This document shows, one piece after another, positions 1 to 6,693 of a stretch of 6,693 nucleotides of DNA. The notes under the pieces were generated by a model. It worked only from the letters and a program-made list of their open reading frames with translations. It was not told where the DNA came from and ran no database searches. Made by a program: the position numbers and the translations under genes. The stretch spans positions 1 to 6,693 of the forward strand of contig JBDHUX010000053.1 in the NCBI GenBank assembly GCA_039809405.1, in the 5' to 3' direction. Positions within the stretch are counted from its first letter, which is position 1. Each line of letters begins with the position of its first letter. This stretch comes from JBDHUX01 sp039809405. Lineage in GTDB: Bacteria; Patescibacteriota; Gracilibacteria; Absconditabacterales; Absconditicoccaceae.

Positions 1-3000
1 TACTTTGTCAGTTATAATTTTTATAAAATCTAAGTTTATTGGTATTGGTATGTACAAATATATCCTGATATCAGTCACCATCACCATCACCTACGTAAAC
101 TTGTTTTATGCCATCCTCTATATACATCAAGTCACCAATTTTTATAAAACGACCTCATACATTTGAAAGTAAAGCAATTTTTCAGTTGTTATATATAACT
201 ATAATATCTCTATCTCCATCATTATTGAAATCTATATCAATAGTTTGTCATATAATATTGTCAGGATCGCTGTATGTCAAGTCACCAAGGGATCAATTAA
301 AGTCAGTGTGTGGTATTATCTGACTAGTATCATTTATGGTAAATGTCGGATCACCAAGATTTATCATATATTCGGAACTATAAGATATAGTACTATCTCA
401 AACAGATTTGCCATTGGAAAATTGAGACACATTTTTGAAATAGTCTCCTCGTCATATACTATAATCAATATCTTTACTATCTTGTATAGATGGTACCTGT
501 TTATCGTAGTCATACATATTGATATCTTTATTCCATATAGATATCCGGTTTATGTCTCATCACACATTTATAGATCAAAAATTATAATTATCATTATTTA
601 TTGATGATAGTGTACTAGTATTTGATAAATTTGAAATAGTATGAATTATCATACTTCAAGCTAATACATCTTTGTAGTATATTCCCCATACACTATCTCA
701 TCATGGTTGATTATCTAGATAACGGATCTCTATATCACTAGATATAAAACTATTAGATATATCAAATACCACCGTATCATTAATACGAATTTGGGATCAT
801 AATACTATATTACTATATATAAAAGAATCAGTTTTTTCTGGTGTGTAATATATTGTATTGGTATCTTGTCATATAGTAGTTATGTCTGTAGCAGGTTTTA
901 TAGAATTACTAGCAGTAGATCACAGGTATATATTTCATATATCATCCAACTTGATATAATATCACTTATCTTGCATAAGTAATTTTATAGGTTTTTTTTC
1001 AAAATTCCTTAATTGTCCAGTGGGAGTAATAGCAACAATCGTATCGTATATATTTTTAGCATCTATAAGCTGAGTTGTCACAGCAAGAGTTTTGGATGAC
1101 TTGGAGATAACTTCATTCGCTATACTTGTAGATATACTTGGTGAGCTATTTTTATTTTGCTGAGTCACTCACCAATCATTACCAAACAAAGATAAGTAAT
1201 TTATATTTACCCCACTATCTGCCCATGCTCTGTTCTGGACTAATATTTTCTGGTAGTCTGGATATTGCTCAGATAAATTAACTCATTCTATAGTAGCAAA
1301 TATATATCATATACCGCCATTGGCCTCTCACACTATATCTATATCAATCGATCCATTATTTACGTCTATCTTGTTAGCATCTCAAGAAAGTCAATGTGAT
1401 GATATATTTCCATACATACCAAAGTTAACTTTGGTTGGGATGTTCACTTTATTTCATCGTATATCAGTTACCAATAAAGTAGATCTGACTATATCTCATA
1501 TCCTTATATCATTTTTGTCTAATATAATAGATGTTTTCTTGGGGTTGCCAGGCTCTATATTTATAGGTATATTCTTTATGGTATCTCATATCTGTACCTG
1601 TAATGTGTCTTTGCCAGCAATATAAGTAGGTATCAGATATATAACTTGCTCTGTTCATGTGTAAATAATATCATCAAACTGGATCAGTCCTCATTGACTC
1701 ATAATATACGGTTTAACAAGTCATCAGACAGATTTAATGGATATATTGGCATATATTTTGGATCATAAGTCGTTGATATGTAGTTTGATCTTTGGTAGTT
1801 TATTTAGATCTAAAGAGACTTCTGTGGATAAGGTATTGTAGTAGTAATTTGGATCATCTGGCAATTTAATGGATACTTCTGAAATATCTGTATTTATGAT
1901 AGGTTTTATTATATTTATAGTATAACTCTGCGATGGTAATTGAGATAATAAATCCTTAAAAAATCATGAAGGTTTGACATCTATAGTTTCATTTCATATA
2001 GATGATTTTCTTGTATCATACAAAAACGCCGTTGGAAATGAATTGGAAGTAATAGATGAAATGCTCGATCACTCAAATAAGAATTCTCACTGCCCACGAG
2101 TAGTTATATTAAAATCATAAAGTGTAGTTCAAATTTCGTTATCATACACATCATATCATCTCAAAAATATTGGTATTTTAGATCATTTAGCAACAATAGT
2201 ATCATTGCCACCAAATGGAGTATCAAATTTTAGTTTGTCTATATTACCTGGGTTTATATATATTTGGATATTTTTATAAACACACTTCCTATCACATATA
2301 GCAAATTGAACATTAGTCACTCAAATACCATCTCACTTAGATAAATTATTTCTAAATTTAAAAGAGATATCGTAGGATTTTTTATACGGATTTCGGTTTA
2401 TAGTAGACGAAGTGTCACATAAATCCCTACTGTTATCAAGACGAACAAGACAATTATCTCAGCTACTAGTTATCTTCATATTTATATCTCACACATCTAT
2501 ACTGGAATTTATCTTTAAAGATAAGGTTTCATCTATAGAAATCTGTTTTTTATCGAAGATGTACGATAAAGAATTGAGTTTCTTATTGAGTTCAGATTTT
2601 TCAGCTGCAGAAATATCGGGGTCTTCTTTTTTCATTAAAGATCATCGATGTTTATTGTATGTAGATCGCTCACCCGATAAATTATCTGTAAAGGTTGATC
2701 GATCTTGTTTAATATAATCAGATCATCAACTAGAAAAATAATCTACCAACTTCGAATCAAACCTAAGTTTTATTTTCCATCAATCTACATTTTCCCACCA
2801 ACATTTGAAAGCTTCTGGTCGTTTTGAAAGTGCAACTTGATAGCTAGGAGGTATTATAGAACCACACTGATTATTGTCATTGGTTGTTCTTAGTTTGATA
2901 GCAGATCACAGAACTTTCTGATTATCAATATATTTTAATATAGGAGGAATGGTATCATATGTTATAAAATCATCTCCATCACTGTTGATATATCATACAG

Positions 3001-6000
3001 CATATCATTTATCATTATACTCTGGCAATGCGTACTTATAAGCAGATTTATCTTTGACGATATCATTGTGATAAGTAGTTGTATAATTATCATATATATA
3101 TCTAATTTTGTTATTTATATCATTGAATCATACTATATTTCATATCACATCAAGAGCGCTATTGTATATGGTATCTGGTAATTCTAGTCGCATAATATTT
3201 TGATAGTACAGATCACGAGCTATTATGGATATGGCATCACCTGAGCTAACTTCCATAGATGCTAAACTATCTATAAGGAAATCTTGTTCCATGTACTGAT
3301 AATTTCTTAATTTCATACCAGAAAATACAGGATACATACCAGTATCTGATTTAACCAGTGGAGACACTTTGAAGTCATGCTTAGTTAAAACTTCGAGTAG
3401 ATTTTTCTCTGGTCAAACTTCTTTATTTTCTTTTCGGTCAAAATTCTGATAAAAATTAGTTGATTTGTTGTATAGTCATGATCTAGCATCATACTGTCCT
3501 TTTAATGATTTATTATAATCTGACACTTTCTCTCTTAGATAGCTTCTTATAGCTTCTTCTATCTCTGGTATGGATTTTAATTTTTTCTTACCTCATTGAT
3601 TTTTAAACACATCTACTTTATAAAAATCAGGGTATACAAAAGTCACCAAATCTCATCATATTCACTGGAAATTCACATATTTTGGACTATCGACAGGTCT
3701 ATCTATAGTCATCTCATTCATTCATCATACTTGTAAATTAGACCCAGACCAGACTATAGTAGTACCCTTTATTGTACCCACAAGTCATCATAGATCGTAA
3801 TCTTGATTCATGACTTTCACCTTGGCTCACTTGTAAAATATTATAGTTTTACCAGTCTGATTTATAGTATAATAATCTTGATTTATATAGTGATCTCTAT
3901 TGTTAATTTGGAATTTTATACCCTTACAAATCATAGGACTAAGATCAGGTTGGGCCTCTAGTTCACAGTCAAATGTTGTTTTATTATATTTAAATTTGGT
4001 TTCGCCCAAGTTGTATTCATTGCCGTACAATGGGAAATTATAAAGAATGATGGTATTATTATTTATACCAGTAAGTTTGCCATCTAAATTAGAAAGTGAT
4101 ATATCTGTATTTAGGTAAGAAAATTCTAGGTTATTTTTAAAAAATATCCTATCTCAACTTATGATATATTTATTGTCTCTTATATATATATCATAATCAG
4201 ATCTATTTATGCCTAGTGTAGATATTCAAGCAACATCAGCGACATTGATTTTTATGCCATTGCAAGTACCAGTGGATAATTCCTGTACTGCCAATGGACA
4301 GTTGTATTGTACCTCTCAGTTATAGTTATATAGATATGTATATTTACCAAACATTTCTTCAAATGTTGGAGATTTGTGTTCAAATACACTGCTTATTGAT
4401 TTATATGAGACAGATTCGTAATCGTCTTGCTCTTTTTGTGTACAATAATTTATATTTCAATTTATAGGTATGTACTGATCATACCAGCTTGGCTGAAAAG
4501 TTATATGTTTCTTCGTCCAGTTATCAGTATTAAAAATATCATAGTATAAAAAGTCCCTATCATTTATCCTAGCTAACTTCCTTGGTTTTCATTTGAATAT
4601 AGCCGGCTTTGTAACTTTTACCCATTTTTTCCCATCTCAAAATAGCTTTCATCTTGCCACTTGTATAGCACTAGCAAATTGAAATCTACCAAGAAAGCTA
4701 TCACTATATCAGGCTATACTAGTAAGTTCAGAAGTATCAAATCCATCTTCTGTAGTCGCATTACCGCTATCGTCATCTTCACTATCTACACCAAAAGACA
4801 TACCTACAACTCTATCAGGAGTAGTTAATCTTGATCAAGCTATATCAAATACAGATCATCATAGACTTCTATCTAAAGATGGATTCCATAAGTTTTTGAA
4901 GTCCATCTTTGTTATATCAAGTCTTATGTCTAATGTATTTTTTGAATCTATATTTAGTGGAGTAAACCCATTTCGATAGTACGTAACAAATGTACTTAGC
5001 TTTGTTCTAAATTTATTTTTAATTTTATTATATGGAGTCAGATTTTTTACTCTATCGAACTCTTGCTGGTCATACTCTGCAAGTGAAAAATTGTATCATC
5101 TATGTGCTTCTACTTCTCTATTATTTTCTCATCTAGTGCCTCCAAGAGATTGATTCTGACTATAATCCAATGAAGAATTTATATCATATTTCTGAAGTCA
5201 TCATATCGACCTAAGATTTAGATAAGTTCCGCGATATATACCAAAATCCTTAGCACTAACTACATCTGTGGCAGCTAGACCAAAATAAAACACTTCATAA
5301 GATTTTTTTGGATCTGGATGTAGTCCTGGTCAAATAAGACCTCCGCCTTTACATTCTCATTTCTCAATAATAGTAGATATGATTATATTCATATCATAAT
5401 CTTCTTTTTTAATTTTATCATCCAATGCTATCTCCAATTTGTCATTGTAATCTATTATTTTTTGTTTAGTGAATTCGTCTACTTTTGTAAGTTTAGACAT
5501 ATGATCATCTGCACTAGATCGTCATCATAGTTGGATGTTTTTTTCTTTTTGATCATAGTAAGATGATCAATAAAGTTCTATATAGTACTTGAGAAATCAT
5601 TCAACCGTAGCCTGTAGAAATAAGGTATTGATAAACCTACTATCTGGTAAAGTACCAAGAGCACTTGTATAACCGTCAGATCAAGCACTTCAATTTGATC
5701 CAAGTAGTGATTTGAGCTTTTTTATCAAATTTCGAAATTTTTGTATATTTTGATTATATTTAGCTTTAACTTCTTCAAGCTCAGGGCTATTGTAATACTG
5801 TTCTTCTGATAGTTGATTAAGTATATTTTGCTGATTAGTGGCATAGTCAGAAAATAGATCATTGGCACCGCTATAATGTAATAAATTAAATACATCCACC
5901 ATAAGATTAGTATATCTATTGTAAGATATATCCTCTGTAAATATATAATTATTTATATAGCTTTGTACATTATCAGGATCAAATGTTGCCTTTTGATCAA

Positions 6001-6643
6001 TGATATCATCATACCAAAGTCCGCTTCATAGTATGCTACTTGGATCATCAGCATATTGTCTAATTTTGTCAAAGTACTTGTCATACTTGTCTAATTCTGA
6101 TCAAAAATTGATGATACTATGCCATATCTCTGGTTGACTATCTCACTCTCACTGATAATCAAATAGAGATAATTTGGGATCAAAAGCAAATTTGGGATTA
6201 ACAAAATCGACTAAGGGATAGACCGTTTGAAATATAAATCAATTTTTATTTACAAGTGGTAGCGGTATATCTCATATAATTAGAGTACCAACCATGTCAC
6301 TGGCAGATGATTTGCTTCACTCTAGGTATAAGTTTTGGTTTATCTTAACCAGATCTGCAGGTTTAAAAGATCAGTCATAAATAAATAAAATAGCATCTAA
6401 GTCATCTATCTTCTTTCATAAGTAATCTCTGGCAAATCGTTCTATATCATTTTTTCTGTTTTCATATAAACCCTTCTCTACAAACACACTAACAATTTTT
6501 TTATTGGATCAACCTTGAGCATAAGCAACTTGGGTTGTATAAGATCATACACCACTAAGCATACCTAAGAAATAATTTAGTGTATAAACCACAAGTACTA
6601 CTATAGAAATTTTTAGTTTATTTTTGGACATATATGAAAACAT
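1..6643 (-). CDS. Giant secreted modular protein with Ig-like and FG-GAP repeats; UGA read as glycine (code 25); 3' end beyond window
   Basis: Read with UGA = Gly, the frame starting at 6643 is open for 2214 codons to the window edge, with no TAA or TAG. About 98 in-frame UGA codons would break it under the standard code. In order it shows a Sec signal peptide (1-42), a C25/caspase-like alpha/beta region (~50-200), a charged helical stretch (~270-314), a large unrecognised part containing a duplicated Cys module (~775-930), three Ig-like domains (1465-1787), an unrecognised beta-rich part (1788-2135), and two calcium-loop FG-GAP/VCBS repeats (from 2136). The protein should be exported and act at the cell surface or outside the cell. 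Adhesion or contact with a host cell is inferred from the architecture only; no catalytic site is visible. The first ATG is preferred because AAGG lies 5 bases upstream; a second in-frame ATG is at 6631. The C-terminus is not in the window, so length and any anchor are unknown. I do not recognise a named family for the whole protein. Confidence 0.93.
2..100 (-). other. FG-GAP/VCBS-type repeat 2 with calcium loop, cut by window edge (residues ~2182-2214)
   Basis: V-Y-V-G is followed by D2186-G-D-G-D-G2191-Y-Q-D2194, a clean DxDxDGxxD calcium loop. The strand IFVHTNTNKLRFYKNYNG comes next and the window then ends. The loop starts 48 residues after the one in repeat 1, a normal FG-GAP spacing. 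The invariant loop Gly (2191) is encoded by UGA at 71-73. A beta-propeller needs about seven such blades, so further repeats are expected beyond base 1. Confidence 0.8.
104..238 (-). other. FG-GAP/VCBS-type repeat 1 with calcium loop (residues ~2136-2180)
   Basis: D2138-F-N-N-D-G-D-R-D2146 matches the D-x-(D/N)-x-D-G-x-x-D calcium-binding loop. It is followed by the hydrophobic strand IIVIYNN, a Gly encoded by UGA, and KIALLSNVGGRFIKIGD. This is the usual order in FG-GAP/VCBS repeats (loop, 'Dlvv', 'n.G.i.ll.N.G..f'), which fold as blades of integrin-like beta-propellers. The loop Gly here is GGA, which makes a useful comparison with repeat 2. Confidence 0.8.
239..1282 (-). other. Unrecognised Ser/Asn/Asp-rich beta region (residues 1788-2135)
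   Basis: No family is recognised. Landmarks are YLSLFGNDWG near the start, then a Ser-rich stretch (NKNSSPSISTS, ~1830-1840) and AVTTQLIDAKNIYDTIVAI. After a Lys-rich strand (FEKKPIKLLMQDK) come many short strand-like units separated by Gly, Asn and Asp turns (YYIKLDDIGNIYLG, SQIRINDTVVFDIS, SDIEIRYLD). The Gly-rich turns PGGD and NVGGD use tandem UGA-UGA. The composition is that of an exported beta-rich protein, probably one or two more domains leading into the calcium-loop repeats. Two short echoes of L-G-D-(P/L)-T near the end may mark a degenerate repeat just before the FG-GAP units. Confidence 0.55.
1283..1540 (-). other. Ig-like / invasin Big_1-type domain 3 (residues ~1702-1787)
   Basis: The segment fits the bacterial Ig-like (Big_1) pattern well for its 86 residues. 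It runs: a strand KTSIILD, then IRIGDIV, then a strand with L-L-V-T-D1727-I-R-G1730-N-K-V. P-T-K-V-N-F-G-M then starts a loop, NGSIDIDIVG precedes a turn, and G-Y-I-F-A-T-I-E-G closes the sheet. 'V-T-D-x-x-G-N-x-V' and the late 'G...y.f.A.ieG' are the recognisable Big_1 landmarks. The Gly in the G-N turn (1730) and the closing Gly (1787) are UGA. Such domains usually act as stalk units of adhesins, spacing a binding region away from the cell. The domain follows linker P1698-G-N directly. Confidence 0.65.
1544..1897 (-). other. Ig-like beta domain 2 (residues ~1583-1700)
   Basis: This segment alternates hydrophobic and polar residues: EVSIKLP, STEVSLDL, KIKLHIND, KIYANISIKSVGG, EQVIYLIPTYIAG, TLQVQIG and NIPINIEPGN. 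It has no long hydrophobic or helical stretch, as expected for a beta sandwich. It lies between two better supported Ig-like domains and ends in the same I-x-PGN linker that precedes domain 1. On sequence alone it is the weakest of the three; the position and strand pattern make an Ig-like or related beta-sandwich fold the most reasonable reading. Confidence 0.45.
1898..2251 (-). other. Ig-like beta domain 1 (residues ~1465-1582)
   Basis: The domain begins at the linker P1465-G-N and continues KLKFDT, then a turn, then a strand TIVAKGSKIPIFLRG. G1496-Y-D-V-Y-D-N-E-I-G1505 follows, and then a strand DFNITTRGQGEFLF. This order (strand, 'A.G..i.i.v', 'D.ydN.i') is typical of bacterial Ig-like and invasin/filamin-type domains of surface proteins. 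The closing strand is probably YTINIIKP (1574-1581). Several turn glycines, among them 1496 and 1505, are UGA. At about 118 residues it is somewhat longer than a usual 85-100 residue Ig domain, so it may carry an insertion around the GFFKDLLSQLPSQ helix-like segment. Confidence 0.6.
2252..3853 (-). other. Unrecognised central region with cysteine pairs (residues 931-1464)
   Basis: No family is recognised. The first part contains Gly-Gly turns encoded UGA-UGA, then a Lys-rich segment (GGKKKLKSIPEIEEAIRSYL). A mixed alpha/beta stretch starting near residue 1093 (VSPLVKSDTGMYP) follows. N1220-S-D-G-D-D is an acidic loop that might bind calcium, though it does not match the full DxDxDG pattern. 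An aromatic cluster C1281-W-W-E-N-V-D-G-W follows. Two short-range Cys pairs, C1398/C1409 and C1450/C1454, come just before the first Ig-like domain. The segment ending at the PGN linker looks beta-rich (ISFKFRNN, GVTNVQFAIC, YKNIQIYI) and may itself be a divergent Ig-like fold. Confidence 0.55.
3854..4321 (-). repeat. Duplicated two-cysteine module in the protein (residues ~775-930)
   Basis: Two related segments follow one another. In the first, C782 and C794 are 11 residues apart and C794 is followed by NGIKI. In the second, C893 and C906 are 12 residues apart and C906 is followed by KGIKF. The offset between copies is 111 residues. Downstream of each pair lies a similar beta-like pattern: a Tyr-rich stretch (YDIYIRDNKYIIS against DHYINQDYYTIN), then a short turn and an I-F-(F/Y)-K strand (RIFFK against IIFYK). 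The cysteines probably form one disulfide per module in the exported protein. This looks like an old internal duplication of a domain of about 110 residues whose family I do not recognise. The DNA copies are diverged, so this is not a recent tandem repeat. Confidence 0.55.
4322..5692 (-). other. Unrecognised extracellular region (residues 318-774)
   Basis: No family is recognised here. Visible landmarks are a CKGGG turn (C431-G435), a hydrophobic YEVFYFGLAATDVV segment (449-462) followed by YRGTY, and an Asn/Gln-rich loop around YSQNQSLGG. There is also an acidic low-complexity linker (DSEDDDSG followed by TTEDGFD). Further on, aromatic-rich beta-like sequence includes FQPSWYDQY and a Cys in NYCTQKEQDD. 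The region is continuous with the frame on both sides and uses UGA at the same density, including tandem UGA-UGA for Gly-Gly. It could be a C-terminal continuation of the C25-like fold followed by one or more beta domains. Confidence 0.6.
5702..5836 (-). other. Charged helical, possibly coiled-coil segment (residues ~270-314)
   Basis: The stretch is rich in Gln, Asn, Glu, Lys and Leu. It begins near NQQNILNQLSEEQ and ends in IKKLKSLLG, with hydrophobic residues at roughly 3-4 residue spacing in its second half. No glycine occurs between about residues 260 and 314, which is why this part stays open even under the standard code. It ends at two small-residue turns containing UGA-encoded Gly (318 and 321). 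A helical linker or stalk between the N-terminal alpha/beta region and the central region is likely. A proline at 287 may break it into two helices. Confidence 0.5.
6044..6496 (-). other. N-terminal alpha/beta region resembling C25/caspase-like secreted proteins (residues ~50-200)
   Basis: The mature protein opens with a beta strand (IVSVFVEKGLY, ~50-60), a charged helix (~61-78) and a second strand (DAILFIYDG, 83-91). A third strand runs straight into GDIPLP (VGTLIIGDIPLP, 118-129), followed by TVYPLVDF (140-147), QPEIW (170-174) and a helix with KYFDKIRQY (189-197). From general knowledge, this order of hydrophobic strand plus GD-(I/L)-P, then a P..DF motif, then PEIW, then YFDK resembles the Rossmann-like part of gingipain-type (peptidase C25) proteins and their uncharacterised relatives. 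I see no clear catalytic His-Gly / Cys pair downstream, so it may be a non-catalytic or very divergent relative. The assignment is from memory of motifs, not a search. The Gly of GDIP is encoded by UGA. Confidence 0.4.
6518..6643 (-). other. Sec signal peptide (residues 1-42)
   Basis: The N-terminus has a basic start (K7, K9, K11), then a hydrophobic core over about residues 12-32 (ISIVVLVVYTLNYFLGMLSG). A polar stretch follows, ending in V-A-Y-A before Q43-G44. AYA fits the A-x-A signal peptidase I rule, so cleavage after A42 is likely. This directs export across the membrane. There is no lipobox cysteine, so a lipoprotein is unlikely. If cleavage failed, the same segment could serve as an N-terminal membrane anchor. 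Confidence 0.85.
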
Positions 6644-6648
6644 AGGAA

Positions 6649-6652
6649 CCTT
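6649..6652 (-). promoter_or_regulatory. Shine-Dalgarno AAGG for the giant gene
   Basis: On the minus strand AAGG lies 5 bases before the ATG at 6643 and 17 bases before the second in-frame ATG at 6631. Nothing similar precedes the second ATG at a usable distance. The site therefore favours the 6643 start, adding MFSY to the N-terminus without changing the signal peptide. Confidence 0.5.
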
Positions 6653-6660
6653 GTAGTTTA

Positions 6661-6666
6661 ATTATA
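6661..6666 (-). promoter_or_regulatory. Possible -10 box TATAAT
   Basis: The minus strand carries a perfect TATAAT here, 17 bases before the ATG at 6643. That would give a leader of only about ten bases. The hexamer 17 bases upstream (GTGTCT, 6684-6689) is a poor -35 match. In DNA this AT-rich a TATAAT can arise by chance, and the window ends before any upstream gene can be seen, so this is a weak call. Confidence 0.25.
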
Positions 6667-6693
6667 TAATCGTAAAATACATAAGACACCAAA

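Noticed and set aside
75..91. Short direct repeat of TCACCA on the + strand, resembling a minisatellite or His-tag coding
   Set aside because: On the minus strand it encodes the alternating Gly-Asp of a calcium loop, which explains the repetition fully.
108..604. Two overlapping + strand open frames (108-323 and 245-604) of 71 and 119 residues
   Set aside because: They are antisense to the FG-GAP repeats and the region before them. They have no recognisable domain, are rich in Ile/Tyr/Ser from AT-rich antisense codons, and arise because the minus frame avoids TAA and TAG.
1320..1625. + strand open frame of 101 residues
   Set aside because: It is a shadow lying antisense to the third Ig-like domain, with no domain or convincing ribosome binding site.
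2412..2717. + strand open frame of 101 residues
   Set aside because: It is antisense to coding sequence of the giant gene (residues about 1310-1411) and has no recognisable protein features.
1..6643. A decayed pseudogene with many nonsense mutations
   Set aside because: All interruptions are UGA; there is not one TAA or TAG and no frameshift in 6.6 kb. Random decay would produce all three stops and indels.
1..6643. UGA = Trp (Mycoplasma-type code 4) or selenocysteine
   Set aside because: UGA falls at Gly positions in calcium loops and turns and often in tandem, while UGG is used normally for Trp. About 98 selenocysteines in one protein is not credible.
1..6693. Frequent GATCA/TGATC words across the window, suggesting a methylation or binding motif
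   Set aside because: They come from in-frame UGA followed by a UCN serine codon on the minus strand, and from Asp/Ile codons. No spacing pattern independent of the reading frame was seen.

Overview
The window is one very AT-rich stretch that is almost entirely filled by a single giant gene on the minus strand. It reads from an ATG at 6643 down to base 1, where it runs off the window. Under the standard code the strand looks like debris: short open fragments broken by UGA. The fragments starting at 5902, 4030, 3367 and 1168 all lie in one frame (offsets from 6643 divisible by 3). That frame has no TAA or TAG over 2214 codons and about 98 in-frame UGA codons (hand count). UGA falls where glycine is expected, including the invariant glycine of a calcium-binding loop. 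This is genetic code 25 (UGA = Gly), known from the candidate phyla Gracilibacteria (BD1-5) and Absconditabacteria (SR1) of the CPR/Patescibacteria. CGA seems to behave as arginine, which weakly favours a Gracilibacteria-like source over the Absconditabacteria lineage in which CGA/CGG are reported to encode Trp.

Layout in reading direction, right to left on the + strand. Bases 6644-6693 hold a short upstream region with a TATAAT-like hexamer and an AAGG Shine-Dalgarno. Residues 1-42 are a Sec signal peptide ending in AYA. Residues ~50-200 are an alpha/beta region that resembles the N-terminal part of C25/caspase-like secreted proteins (GDIP, PEIW and YFDK motifs). Residues ~270-314 are a charged helical stretch. 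Residues 318-774 are unrecognised. Residues ~775-930 hold a duplicated two-cysteine module. Residues 931-1464 are unrecognised, with several closely spaced Cys pairs. Residues 1465-1787 are three consecutive Ig-like beta domains, two of them introduced by a PGN linker. Residues 1788-2135 are an unrecognised, Ser/Asn/Asp-rich, probably beta-rich region. Residues 2136 onward are two FG-GAP/VCBS-type repeats with DxDxDG calcium loops, cut off by the window edge.

Together this describes a secreted, modular, probably calcium- and disulfide-stabilised cell-surface or extracellular protein of more than 2200 residues. Adhesion or host-cell contact is a plausible role for an episymbiotic CPR bacterium, but that is inference. 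No other gene, RNA gene, mobile element or CRISPR array was seen. The + strand open frames are shadows of this gene.
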